A stretch of DNA of 64,000 bases from positions 37,183,460 through 37,247,459 of the forward strand of contig ML679970.1 of NCBI GenBank assembly GCA_007922225.1. Direction: 5' to 3'. The position numbers were made by a program, and so were the translations under genes. Under the pieces are notes generated by a model that saw only the letters and a list, made by a program, of their open reading frames with translations, ran no database searches and had not been told where the DNA came from. Source of the DNA: Emydura subglobosa (Eukaryota; Chordata; Testudines; Chelidae). This document shows positions 1-11,096 of the stretch, piece after piece (the stretch's first letter is position 1; each line of letters starts with the position of its first letter).

Positions 1-1
1 T

Positions 2-700
2 GCCCTGCCAGCCCACAACAGGGTCTTTAAGCTCGCTAAGGCCCTGTGGCAAACCCCGGTCTCAGTTGCCCCTACATCCAAGGGGGCCGAAAAGAAGTAC
101 TATGTCGCAGCTGAGGGGTTTGAGTTGCTTTTTACACACCCAACCCTGGGAACCCTGGTCGTGGATGCGGCCAATGAAAGGGGTAGACTGGGTATCAGGG
201 GTCCACTCCCAAGGACAAAAAAATTAAAATTGTGTGGGAGAAAAGTTTGTTCTACTGCGGCATTGCAGTTTAGGGTTTTGAACCACCAGGCACTGCTGGG
301 CAGGTATAACTTTAACCTCTGGGACTCCCTCAGGCAGTTCGCTGAGACCTTGCCCCAAGATCCGGCAGCGGACTTGGCCACGGTCCTCGAGGAGGGAATC
401 ACAGTGGCTGGGGCGGTGCTTCAGACTGCCAGTGACGCTGCAGACACGGTGAACAGGGCTATGGCCTCTGCCATCACCATGAGGCAGTATTCCTGTCTGC
501 AATCCTCGGGACTCTCCCAGGAGCTGCAGCAGTCGATTCAGGACCACCCTTTTGATGGGTCAGGCCTTTTTTGACAAGACTGATGAAAAGCTGCATGGCC
601 TCAAGGATTCAAGGGCCATGCTTCGCTCTTTGGGACTGTACACGCCCCAGGCTTTGAGGCGACAGTTGCTGCCCTAGGCCCTTTCAGCCCAATAGGGCCA
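2..700 (+). pseudogene. DIRS gag-like protein, C-terminal part
   Basis: An open frame runs from base 2 to 574 without a start, then continues after a shift to about 675 (LRSLGLYTPQALRRQLLP). It aligns by eye with the gag region of the second DIRS copy at 32320-32930: FTHP, CSTAALQ, QALLG, ETLPQD and ASDAADTVNRAMA have clear counterparts there. Gag of DIRS elements is thought to coat the RNA. The 5' part lies outside the window. The frameshift near 570 and later stops show that it is dead. Confidence 0.65.
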
Positions 701-819
701 GAGATAGAAACAGGGGGTTCAGACAGCGAAACCGGCCTCCTAGCTCATCCCCCAGCCTCCCAGCAGGGTCCCCCCAAAGGTTTGGGCAATAGAAAGGGGC
801 AATTTTGATGATGCACCCG

Positions 820-2320
820 AGGGTGGTACCCCTACCGTCTCACTGGATCCGCCCGTCCCTTCTTAGACAGACTAAGATCCTTCTACAGGGAATGGGCAAA
901 TATTACATCAGACCGCTGGGTCCTCGATATAGTACTCCGGGGATATGTCCTGCAACTTACATCCCATTCCCCAAAGACCCCCCCACCCCTCTTCAGGGAC
1001 CCCTGTCACGAGCAGGAAGTAATCATCCTTCTTGATCTGGGGGCGGTGGAACTGGTTCCCTAAGATGAAAAAAGGAGAGAATTCTATTCCAGGTATTTCC
1101 TCATCCCCAAGGCAAAGGGGGGTCTGAGCCCCTAATTAGATCTGCGCCCTCTAAACAAATTAATCAAGCGACTCAGGTTTCACATGGTCTCCCTAGCCTC
1201 CATTATCCCTGCTTTGGATCCAGGAAATCGGTATGCCGCCCTCGACTTGAAGGATGCATACTTCCGCGTATCTATCCTTCCCAGCCAGAGACACTTCCTT
1301 TGTTTTACGGTGGCTGGTGTTCCCATTATCAGTTTACGGCCCTGCCCTTTGGTCTCTCGTCGGCTCCCAGGGTATTCACCAAGTGTGTGGCGGTACTGGC
1401 TGCCCTCCTGTGGTGCAGAGGTGTGCAGATTTTCCCCTACCTGGACGACTGGCTAATCAGGGGCAGGTCCAGGTCCATAGTACAGAACAGTGTAGCCCTC
1501 ACCTGTGCCACTTGCAGCAGGTTGGGCCTGCTCATAAACGAGCAGAAGTCGACTCTATCCCCGGTGCAGCATATAGAGTTCATTGGGGCCACCCTGGACG
1601 CATCCCAGGCCAGAGCCTTCCTCCCGCAACCTCAGTTTGAGGCTATGGCTGTGATTATTGCCCAGCTGCACTGGTGCCCAATGACAACAGCCAGGCACTG
1701 CCTACAGCTGTTGGGACACATGGTGGCCTGCGCTTACGTAGTGCGGCGAGCTTGCCTCCGATTCAGGCCTCACACCGAGGCCAACCATGTCTGGAATGTG
1801 CCGAGCAGACCCCCTTGAACAGGGTGGTCACAGTCCCCCCCTGTCAGTCCTAGCCTCCCTGAATAGGTGGAGGAGCCCCGGAGCAGTGCTGAGGGACGTC
1901 CCCTTCAGGGATCTGGCCCCGTCGGTCACCCTGATCTCCAATGCCTCGGACGTGGGGTGGGGAGCCCATATCAGCGCCGACCTGGGCACTCGGGCTCTGG
2001 ACAGAAGAGGAGAAGCGCCTATATATCAATGTGAAAGAACTCAGGGCCGCCAGACTGGCGTGCAGGGTGTTCCTCAGGTTCCTGATGGGCAGGGTGGTAC
2101 AAGTGCTGACGGACAATACTGCAGCCATGTTTTATATCAACAGGCAAGGGGAGGCACGCTCCTCGGCCCTCTGCCAGGAAGCCATTCACCTGTGGGACTT
2201 TGCAGTGAGGCACAACTTTCACTTGTCTGCCTCTCACCTCCCCGGGGTGAGGAACGATGAGGCGAACCGCCTCAGCAGGTCGTCTTTACCCCGCCACTAC
2301 TGGAGGTAGTGACTTCCATC
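820..2320 (+). pseudogene. DIRS reverse transcriptase-RNase H
   Basis: Reverse transcriptase pieces occur in three frames. LDLKDAYFRVSI (about 1240-1275) holds the first catalytic Asp region, then FTALPFGLSSAPRVF (about 1330-1375), then FPYLDDWLI (about 1432-1458) with the YLDD catalytic pair. RNase H follows: SNASDVGWGAHI, VKELRAARLA, LTDNTAAMFYINRQG and SHLPGVRNDEANRLSR (1935-2280) place the D-E-D acidic residues of the fold, although the first Asp position reads Asn-Ala-Ser-Asp. The enzyme would copy element RNA into DNA. Frameshifts between 1300-1818 and 1941-2309 and stops near 1135 inactivate it. Confidence 0.85.
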
Positions 2321-3745
2321 TTCCACAAGCGGGGTGTTCCCCAACTGGACCTGTTCGCATCGTCCTGGAAAAAGAAGTGCCCGAGGTTTTGCTCGCTCCA
2401 GGATCGCGAGCCAGGCTCTATATCCGACGCGTTCCTCATTGAGTGGAAGGGGAGGACCCTCATATACGCATTTCCTCCTATTCCACTCCTGCCCAAGGTC
2501 CTCCTGAAAATCAAGAGGGACAGGACAGACATGATACTCATTGCCCCGACCTGGCGGAGACAGCATTGGTTCTCCATGCTGATGGACCTGTCAGTCGCCC
2601 CGACCAATGAGCTCCCGAGATGACACGACCTGCTTTCCCAGGACCAGGGTCGCCTGCTCCACCCGGACCTGGACTCCTTGCACGTCACAGCCTGGATGCT
2701 CTGTGGATGACAGAGGGGGAGAAAGCCCAATACACAACCTGTGTTGAAGGTTTTCTACTGCCCAGCAAAACTTGTTGGACCTGCGCCAAGCAGGCTAAGT
2801 GGAGGCAGTTCACCTACTGCAGAATCCAGGGGTATTCCGCCAAGCCTCTCTCCTATCCAGGCGATCCTGGAGTACCTGCTCCAACTAAAACTCCAGGGTC
2901 TGGTGCTGGCCTCCCTGAAGGTCCACCTAGCAGCCATTTCGGCTTTCCATTAGCCGATAGAGGGGAGATCCCTGTTCTCCCACCCCATGTCAGTTAAGTT
3001 CCTTAAAGGGATAGAGAGGCTATATCCGCAGGTCCGTGACCCGGTGCCTCCCTGGGATCTCAACCTGGTCCTCTCGAGACTCACGGGGGGCCCCCCTTTG
3101 AACCCATGGCTTCATGCCCTCTGCTCATCCTTTCATGGAAAATGGCCACCAGGAAGGCTACCACCTCAGCTAGGAGGGTCTCCGAGATTAGGGCCTTGAC
3201 CTCGGAGCCCCCCTATATGGTACTCTATAAAGATAAGGTGCAGTTGAGGCCACATCCAGCCTTCCTGCCCAAGGTGGTCTCCCAATTCATTATAACCAAG
3301 ATATTTTCCTCCTCGTGTGTTTTTTCCCAAACCACACAGTTCAGAGGAAGAGCGGAGATGGTACTCGCTGGACGTGTGACGAGCCCTGGCCTACTATATC
3401 AATAGGACGAAGCCATTCCGGAAGACAACACAGCTCTTCGTCGCAGTGGCGGACCGGATGAAGGGAGCACCTGTCCCCACCCAGCGCATCTCCATGTAGA
3501 TCACCTCTTGCATCAAGTGCTGCTATGAGCAGGCGAATGTGCCGCTTCCAGGTGTCATCACAGCACACTCAACCAGGGCTCCGGCCTCGTCTGCGGCTTT
3601 TCTGGAGAGAGTGCCCCTGCAGGACATCTGCAAAGCTGCCACCTGGGCGTCGGTGCACACCTTCACGTCCCACTACGCCATCGTCCAGGAGGCGAGAGAG
3701 GACTCGGGATTCGGCAGAGCTGTGCTGAGGGCAGCTCACCGGTAA
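2320..3745 (+). pseudogene. DIRS tyrosine recombinase (YR) region
   Basis: After the DLFAS segment that links RNase H to the recombinase in DIRS (about 2350), the YR domain is spread over several frames. TSARRVSEIRAL (about 3157-3195) carries the first catalytic Arg. HSTRAPASSAAF (about 3566-3600) carries the His-x-x-Arg pair, and WASVHTFTSHYAI (about 3642-3680) ends with the likely nucleophile Tyr. The recombinase would integrate a circular DNA intermediate without target-site duplication. Stops and shifts around 2950, 3400 and 3500 break the gene. Confidence 0.8.
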
Positions 3746-3785
3746 CTCCTACCCATCTCCAAGGTAATGCTTTTTAATCACCGGT

Positions 3786-4125
3786 ATTGGAATGGACAGG
3801 AGCAATCACTCGAAGTAGAAAACAGGGTTACTTACCAGTAACTGTTGTTCTTCAAGATGTGTTGCTCATGTCCATTCCACACCCACCCTCCGTCCCCGCT
3901 GTTGGAGTTGGCAGAAAGAAGGGACTGAGGGGCCATAGGGTTGGCGGTGCCTCATGTACCGCGGCATGCGCGTGGCACTCCATGGGGCACCAGAGCCAAC
4001 CCTACGGGGCCTGCTAAGGGGGAAAAAAGGTTCTGGGAACCCGTGTATGGTGGCGTGCACTCACCTATATTGACACGAGCAGCACATCTCGAAGAACAAC
4101 AGTTACTGGTAAGTAACCCTGTTTT
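3786..4125. repeat. DIRS 3' terminal inverted-repeat structure
   Basis: 3821-3867 is the near-perfect reverse complement of 4076-4122 (two or so mismatches in 47). 3786-3818 is also a degenerate reverse complement of 3846-3882 (core TGGAATGGACATGAGC-type). DIRS elements end in inverted repeats plus an internal complementary region used to circularise the DNA; this arrangement fits. Confidence 0.75.
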
Positions 4126-4130
4126 TTGTC

Positions 4131-5093
4131 ACATTTTCCAGTGGAGTGTATTGGTTATTAAAGTTAGTCCTGAGCATTAGAAAATATTCAGTGAAATAAA
4201 TTTTACCTACCGATGTGTTTTAACCAGACATACAGTATATTTATGCAAATTTCCAAATTAAACCATATTAGACAAAGTCACCTGTCCATGGCACCAGACA
4301 GCTGCTGTATGAAATTGCAGGACAACTGGAGATGTTCACAGCTGCCGGGTGCTGACATCCACAGTAGGACAGGGGATTAAGATCACAAAAAACAAATTCT
4401 TCTTTGTTACAGCTATGCTACCCCATTGAAATTAGAGGCTATGTGGATGTACCTGTGCAGAACCAGTATTGTCGTCTTTATTATTTAGCTATAGCGTTCC
4501 TTTTCCTGCTCCCACTTGTCAAACTGACTTAAGATATGAAGCGATAACTATAGTTTAAATCTACCTTTTTGATCTGTAAAGAAAAGCTTATTTTTAGTTA
4601 CATCTTTGAGACCCAGTTATGTAACTTCAAGCAATTTAATTGAAAGTGAACTGTTGCCTAAGGATTAAGTTTTCTGAACTTGATGCTTATGCCATACAAA
4701 TAGCTGACTGTAAACCATTGCCTTTAAAAAACATTCTTCAGTTCAGTTTCCTATGCTGTGTATCACATTAATAAATATTTCAGTATAAATATATATTGGG
4801 GAGTAACGGAAAAACTCTTGAGCTTAGGTTTATTTTATGTGCTAGAAGGTGTTGATTTTTATTAGTCTGCATTCAGTGACTAGAGACTGGTTAATTCCAG
4901 GGACTGACAACTGCAGAGTGCATTTGAAAATTATTTTAACACTGACCCCTTTAAGACAAATTTCAGATTAATATGGAAGCTACTAGGCTTGTCTGAGGTT
5001 AATCTGCAATATGATCTGATCTAGGCAGGCAACACCTGTGACCTTCTGTTAGCTGACCATGTTCATTTTGGAGACGTCATCGCTGGCATACCT
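4131..5093. other. No gene seen
   Basis: AT-rich DNA with no ORF of note and no repeat that I recognise. Confidence 0.6.
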
Positions 5094-5375
5094 AGGGTAT
5101 GTCTTCACTGACAGCAGTGAAGATCGATTTATCCGGATTGATTGAGTGGGTCCTCACTTCTCTTCAATCGATCCGGAAGTCAATTCAATAAAACCACCTC
5201 CAAAAACACCGTAGCACTGCGTCTATAGGTGCGTGTTTCCCATCGGCGCAGCATAGTGGAGACAGCGCGAAGAAGAGCATTTAGGAAGTCGATGTAAGTT
5301 ACGCAGGTTACTCTATGCAGCCTGCGTAACTCCCGTTGACTGCCACCGAATTTCCCGGTAAGTGAAGACCAGGCG
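5094..5375 (+). mobile_element. Harbinger-like MITE (family A), decayed copy
   Basis: The ends read GGGTATGTCTTCACTG and AGTGAAGACCAGG, an imperfect inverted pair. The interior shares GATCGATT and ACTCCCGTTGACTGCC motifs with the copies at 41428 and 44598. No clear target-site duplication remains. Confidence 0.65.
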
Positions 5376-6194
5376 ATAGATTCTATGGTTTAAGCCAAGT
5401 CAAAGCAGTAGCAGTGCCGGACTTGGGGTAAAATTTTCTAGACTCTTCCAGGATGGTGGCAGTGTGAGCACTTTAAAAAGGTTAGTGCATGGGACCTGTT
5501 GGAGGACTGACTACAGTGTATAGAAAGTATCAACTCCTCTGGGACTTCCCTAAGAAAAGGAGATAAATTGGTGTTCCTATGAAGACATTTTAACCAAGTT
5601 AAAATGAAAACAAAACAAAAACAAGATGAGTTGGCTAAAAACTGTAACTTTGAAGCTAAGCTTTAATCACTTGCAGAAAGTTTTCAAACATTAGGAAATA
5701 GGCCACTTACTCCATAAAGCTGCAGTTCGTTTTGACAAATCCTTTTTCCAATGAAGGGGACCAGGAAATGTTGGGCTTCTTTTGTTGATTTCTTAGGATG
5801 TTTAGTGTACCAAGTGCTGGAAGGAATCTTTTAGGGAGAGGGCAGTAGAGTCTGGGGAGTGAACCAGTTCCAGGATGGGTTGCCTTGCTCTATAGTAAGG
5901 GTGTGAGCTGATGAGCCCTAATCTTCAAGGTAAGCCTTGCCTTTGCCTTCATGCTCCTTCCTCCTTTCCTTAAACTCAATGATTCTGTTCCTAGTACAGG
6001 TTGGAGAGAATACACGTCTGTTGTTAGGCAGGATTTTGACTTGTGTTGCTTTTGATTTCTCTTTCATTCAGGGTTCTATTGCAGGTCTATTAGCTGAGCT
6101 TTTTCATGTTGCAGACTTGGCTTCCATGTTATGTCCCTTCTTCATTCAGTGATTCTGCTTATGTATTTGAAGAAAAATATAGTGAGACTGTGGC
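5376..6194. other. No gene seen
   Basis: No coding or repeat signal recognised. Confidence 0.55.
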
Positions 6195-6199
6195 CTGGT

Positions 6200-6545
6200 G
6201 TATTTTACAGAGTTAGGTTGACATACACTCTTACATTGACCTATCTCTGTAACAGTCTACACTAAAGCATGGCTCCCACTGATTATAACTCACCCCCTAC
6301 GCCAACTTAACTCCACCTCTGTGAGAGGCATAGTGCTTAGGTCGATATAGTTAGGTTGATGCAGTGTCAGGGTAGACACTGTGTTGCTTATATCGACTGT
6401 TGCTGCCTTTCAGAAGCCATCCCACGCTGATAGCTAAATCAGTGCACGTGCTCCTGGTGAGGACACACATTGCTGATAGAGGGAGCATAATGTGGATATG
6501 TGAAAGCGATTTTAATTACTGTGGTGGATGCACATCGACGTAACA
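6200..6545. mobile_element. Non-autonomous derivative of the Harbinger at 15920
   Basis: Shares with 15920-16170, in the same order, a Leu-free non-coding end: CTCCACCTCTG followed by AGAGGC(A/G)TAG, then a GTAGACAC motif and a CCCAC stretch. It lacks the coding interior and ends near 6545 with CATCGACGTAACA. Looks like an internal-deletion derivative. Confidence 0.5.
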
Positions 6546-6818
6546 GGCCTGGTCTATGTTGACTATGGATTTCGGCAGCAGTCGACGGGAGATGCGCAAA
6601 CTATATACAGTAACTTGTGTATCTCCCATCGACTTCCTAATGTCTATGTACCGCGTCGTCTCCATTGCACTGCGCTGATGGGAAATGCCCTCCTGTCAAT
6701 GCAGTACTACGCTGCTTGCCAGGGTGGATTTACAAAGTCTACTTCCTGGTTCGATTGAGCAAGTCTTCACTGTGGCTCAATTGAACCTGCAAAATCGATC
6801 CTGCACATAGACATAGCC
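6546..6818 (-). mobile_element. Harbinger-like MITE (family A)
   Basis: Reverse-oriented copy of the family at 41428 and 44598. It starts GGCCTGGTCTATGTTGAC and ends ACATAGACATAGCC. Inside are GGCAGCAGTCGACGGGAG, a run matching CACTGCGC-GATGGGAA and the GATTGAGCA-GTCTTCACT motif. It abuts the derivative at 6200-6545. Confidence 0.7.
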
Positions 6819-8835
6819 TGAGATTGACTTAATTTTGTAGTGTTCACTTGACTTGTGCAAGTAACCAACATGATCTGTATTATAAGAGTTTGAATAAGAA
6901 GGATGATGTTGAGAGGAGTTATGACACTTTTTAATCCACTTTTTTTGGTTGCAAACTTTGGTAGCTGCGCTGAATGAAATTGTTCTGGCTTTGAAAGACA
7001 AACTGATCTTTCCCAATGCCATGATCTTTCAAACATCTTTCTTCAGCTGTTGAAATAGGTATTATGAAATAAAAATTTCCTTTATCCTATTTCACTTACG
7101 TGGGTCTGTGCCTTGATCCCCGAGCTGGAAGTATTGTTTAATCACTTAAATGTATATAGTGGTTGATGGAAGTAAATTTTTATGCCATTTAAAATAAGAA
7201 TATTTAAGTTCTGGTACAAGTCATCCACTCTCATTACGGTAACTGATGCACTGACCTGACTTTAAAATTGAGATCAATTAAGTTAACAGTTAAATTTGCA
7301 ACAACTGGGTATAACTTGCTCTAAAGAGAGTTGTATTCCTAGCTTCGCCCCAACATGTTCACAGCTGAAGGAGTCCAACTTGAAACATTCCCTTACTCCT
7401 ACCCTCAGCCCTATTTTGGAGTCTTTGCCTGAACCGATTGGGTCCCTAATCATCTGGCTTGCATATGTATATCATATACCAGTGTGTTATATTCACAAGT
7501 GCTTAATTTATCTTGTGGCTTGTTTGGTGCAAGCCCCCCTTTTTCCTTCCTCTCCCCCCCCCATCAAATTATAGATTCTCTTGAAAAGCCTTACCCTGAC
7601 ACAGATGCCCATTCAAATGGGATCTCTCAATTTATTAACACCTTTCACCAGGAATACAGTCTCCCCTCCCCCTCCAAAACTGTTTGCTTTTTAGATGTCA
7701 CGTTGCTGCTGTTGGCAGGTGAATATGCCTCTTTCAGTCCAGGGCCAGTGTGCCCCTGGCGTGGATCATCATCAGCCATTGTCACGCTTGCCTTTTTGGT
7801 CCAGAACACTGTTAATTTTCATGAACTAGAAGCTTGCAATAGCTTCTCATTTGTGTTCCCTGTCATGGAGAACCAGTTCCCCATCCCATTCCTACTTCAC
7901 TGTATTTCAGTCAGCTAAGAAGATCCGTCTTATAGAGCAACATGACATTTTTCCCTGATGGAAAAGTAACAACTTGATGATAGGTTCTGCAGTGACTTGC
8001 CTCATGCTAGCACAAAGCTATGAAATAAGTACTGCAAAATTAAAATTCAGGTGGGGGGGGGATTATGCAGATTGCCTTATTTGAATATTATTTAAATCTT
8101 CTAAAGCTTTTTGATGACTACTTTATCATTGTTTTCCATATATAGGCAGTGATGCTCATTTAAAGCCTTCTCCAATCAGTTGTTATATAGCAAATACTAC
8201 TGCTATAAATAAAATGTCATTTGCAAGAGGCAGATTTTTGTAAGTTAAATGAGGTGGAAATTCTCCCCTTGAAAGAATGCTCCCATTGATCAGACTTCTT
8301 CTCAGTGCTGCTGTTTGAAGAGGTGGAACAGGTACATGTTTTAGCACAATTCTTCCCCCCCCGCCCCACCCCCAGGTGTCTGAAAAAAGAATCTACTTAT
8401 TTTGTAAAGTCTTAGAGGAACTGAAGTAGGGGAAGTAACGATCTGATGAATGAAATTATAACAGTGGCGGAAAGTGATGATCCTCTTTATATAGCCCCTT
8501 TCATCTAGATTTAAAAACTTTCCATAACTATGAACCAAACCGACCAGGGATTCATTTGAGCTGCTCACTTCAGTTGAGAGGGGTCTGGGATGCACAGGAT
8601 CTCAGAACTTCCTTTCCTTCTTTATACCAAGGGCAGTTTGTTTAATTCTGCTTTCGTTTCCCGCTAACGTAGCTTTTGTGGTTATAACACATATCTGGTA
8701 GTCGGAAGATGAGCTTTCTAATAGGTACTATATGGTTCACATCACCATAGCGTCTGAGCAACTTAGTCATTAATTGATTCCCTGTATACAAATCCTCCCC
8801 TCCCCCCAATACATTTATGGGAAAGTGTATTCTCA
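6819..8835. other. No gene seen
   Basis: AT-rich DNA with short C or G runs near 7553 and 8050. The small ORFs here have no recognisable similarity. Confidence 0.55.
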
Positions 8836-8837
8836 GT

Positions 8838-8990
8838 TTTACAGGTGGGGATCTGAGGCACAGAGAAGTCTGTGGCTGAGAGGTTTTGCTATTGCCACCA
8901 GGGTCTTTCCCAGAATTTGAACCTGGGGACTGTGGTGCCCTAAGAACCCTGTCTCTGGGCCAATGAGCTGCTTTTGATCCTGGCCCTGCA
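8838..8990 (-). repeat. MIR-type SINE fragment, antisense
   Basis: Contains the complement of the MIR core: GGGGATCTGAGGCACAGAG, then a GAATTTGAACCTGGGG segment that is the complement of a tRNA-like B box region. Confidence 0.55.
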
Positions 8991-9130
8991 CTGATGGTTT
9001 TTCTGTGTCTTTGGGAAAATACTTAACGTCTTTTGCAGTGTCATCACCTGTGATATGGGTCTGATATATATAACTCACAGGATTCTTGAGGCTTACTGCC
9101 TCATTTGCAAAGCACTTCAAGATGCTCACA
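8990..9130 (+). repeat. MIR-type SINE fragment, sense
   Basis: Reads CTTTGGGAAAATACTTAAC, then an ATCACCTGTGATATGGG segment, CTCACAGGATTCTTGAGG and GCAAAGCACTTCAAGATG, the ordered signature of the MIR 3' half. It sits directly beside an antisense MIR. Confidence 0.6.
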
Positions 9131-9385
9131 AATTAAATGACAGAGATGATTATACTGACAATTTATAAAGTTATATTTTTACAAACACTGTGTAATCTAG
9201 TCACAACACTAACTAAAATATTTGGGAGGGATCTGAGTACTTGAGGGCAGACATTGCTCTAGGGAGAGAAAATTTCAACTGATTAACAGGAAACCTATAC
9301 CTATACAACAGAAAAGTGAAGAACTGTCTGTGAAATTGAAAGTACAGGGGAATATTTTTAAGCTTGGCAGAATGTAGTTGTTTAT

Positions 9386-9655
9386 ACTTGGTTTACACTA
9401 AAACATTAGGTCGACTCAGCTACGTCACCCAGGGGAATGAGAAATCCACACCACTTAGTTGCGTTAAGCTGACTTAACTCCAGGTGTGGACAGTGCTAAG
9501 TTGATGGAAGAATTCTTCCATTTACCTAGCTACTGCCTTCCAGACTGCCTGCCTACGTTGATGTGAAAACTCCTATTGGAGTAGGGAGTGTCTGCACTGA
9601 AACACTACAGCAGAACCCCAAGTGTGCCACTGTAATGTTTCAAGTGTAGACAAAT
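9386..9655. mobile_element. Harbinger-like MITE (family B)
   Basis: Left end TGGTTTACACTAAAACATTA, right end CAAGTGTAGACAAATCC, an inverted pair. Interior motifs GTCGACTCAGCTACGTC and GATGGAAGAATTCTTCC are shared with the copy at 29384-29640. Confidence 0.65.
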
Positions 9656-9945
9656 CCTTCAGTGTCCCCAGGAGACCATGTAATACCCATACTGTGGGTG
9701 AACACTTGTCACAAAATGATCACTCCATATCTGACCTCTCTGTCCTCCAAGGGAACCTGCACAACACCTTCAAAAGACAAGCCTGGGAGCTTAAATTCAT
9801 AACTTTGCTACACATTAAAAATCATGGTCTTAATAAAGACACTGGATTTATGGCTTATTACAACAATCTGTAATTCACTAATCCCCCCCCCCATGTCCTA
9901 TGACTGCAGGGGTGTTAGGGGCCATTCAAGGTGAAGTGGCCCATT
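9656..9945 (+). pseudogene. Penelope-like element, C-terminal endonuclease remnant and 3' flank
   Basis: The frame ending in TAA after 9870 reads HSISDLSV, then GNLHNTFKRQAWELKFITLL and NHGLNKDTGFMAYYNNL. This is the C-terminal part of the reverse transcriptase/GIY-YIG endonuclease protein of Penelope-like retroelements: the H-S-DL-V, RR/KR-x-x-E-KFI and GLN-D motifs lie after the GIY-YIG core. The GIY-YIG core itself is absent; the left side is bounded by a MITE at about 9655. The 3' flank continues through a C run to about 9945, where another MITE starts. I assign the family from memory of its conserved C-terminal motifs. Confidence 0.6.
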
Positions 9946-9949
9946 TAGG

Positions 9950-10055
9950 ATATGTCTACACAATAACTAGACACTTGTGGCTGACTTGTGCCGGCCAACT
10001 CTGGCTCATGGGGCTAGGGCTGAGGGGTTGTTTCGTTGCTGGGTAGACGTCTACT
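9950..10055 (+). mobile_element. MITE-like repeat with GTCTACAC ends
   Basis: Starts GGATATGTCTACACAATAAC and ends near GCTGGGTAGACGTC, with the GGCTCATGGGGCTAGGGCTG interior. A short reptilian interspersed repeat, recognised from its ends and interior. Confidence 0.5.
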
Positions 10056-11088
10056 GCCTTAATTAAATGCAGCACAGAACTATAAGAAGGTTGAAAACAA
10101 ACTTCTTAGACCTCTTTTGACTAACTAGTAATTGGGATGTTTGCATAATGAAGGACGCTTCTCCCTTCTAATTATTTGCCTAATTCCCTGTTGGGAACAC
10201 TCACTTTCACAGTAACAGGCTACAAGTGAGTGACTTTTTAGTATAAATAAACAGCAGGAGGATATAACTGGGGCATAACTTGGAGAGTTTTGAAAATGAA
10301 TCGGCCTTTGAAAATGCAGAAATTGGCCATCCTCATAGATCTGTTTCTCCCCTTAAACAGTGATGCCAAAATTTTACAAAAATAGGGACCTAGAGTTACA
10401 CTACTAAATCCATATTTAGAAACCTAAGAAGTGGCCAGTTCTTCAGAAACATTGAGCATGTAACAGTCTCATTAAAGTCATCTGGATCTGCTAAGGGCTC
10501 AGCACATATAAAAGTTGGCCATTCTTTCTTTTTAGGTGTCTATAAATGGATTCAGGGGCCTAACTTTGTTCCTGTTTTTGAAAAATTATGTCTGCAGATT
10601 AGGCTGAAACCTTAACGTTTATCATTCTAGAGAGAGCCACATTTAAACATGAGACATCAAACTCAGACCTGGTACAATACCTGCAAATATATCCGTGACT
10701 GACCAGATCTGAGTGTGTCCTGGGGTCTTGCTCTTTCACTTAGGTGCTAAGTTGTTTGTGGGAGTTGCCGGGTTTAGATGCATAGTTTTGTGGTTTAGAA
10801 GCTGTTCTGAGAAGTGGGTGAAATGTGTCACTTTAGCTTTTTGGTTGAAATAGTACTTAGTGCAGAGCAGAGAGGGAATAATCAGGAGTATATATTCATA
10901 AGCTATAAGCACTGTAAAGTCAAGTCAACAGTGTACATCCCATACATAAAAATTAGTTTTTCCTCCTTGATACTTCATTGCCTGGATTTAGCACACTTCA
11001 AGAGAAGCAGCAATTTGCCTAGGGTTTTCTGGAAGGGGTTATTTGATTTCAGGGGATGAATTGCGAAGATACTGCACGTTCCTGTTTC
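10056..11088. other. No gene seen
   Basis: No coding or repeat signal recognised. Confidence 0.55.
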
Positions 11089-11096
11089 CCTTACAT

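Larger units (their letters stand above)
1..4130 (+). mobile_element. DIRS-type retrotransposon, 3' part (decayed)
   Basis: The left edge cuts the element inside gag. In order it carries gag C-terminus, reverse transcriptase, RNase H, tyrosine recombinase and a 3' non-coding end with inverted repeats. This order, with a YR recombinase instead of an integrase, defines the DIRS order. All coding parts are broken by frameshifts and stops, so this copy is inactive. The terminal sequence (GAAGAACAACAGTTACTGG and its complement) reappears in altered form at the starts of the copies at 30364 and 62446. Confidence 0.88.
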
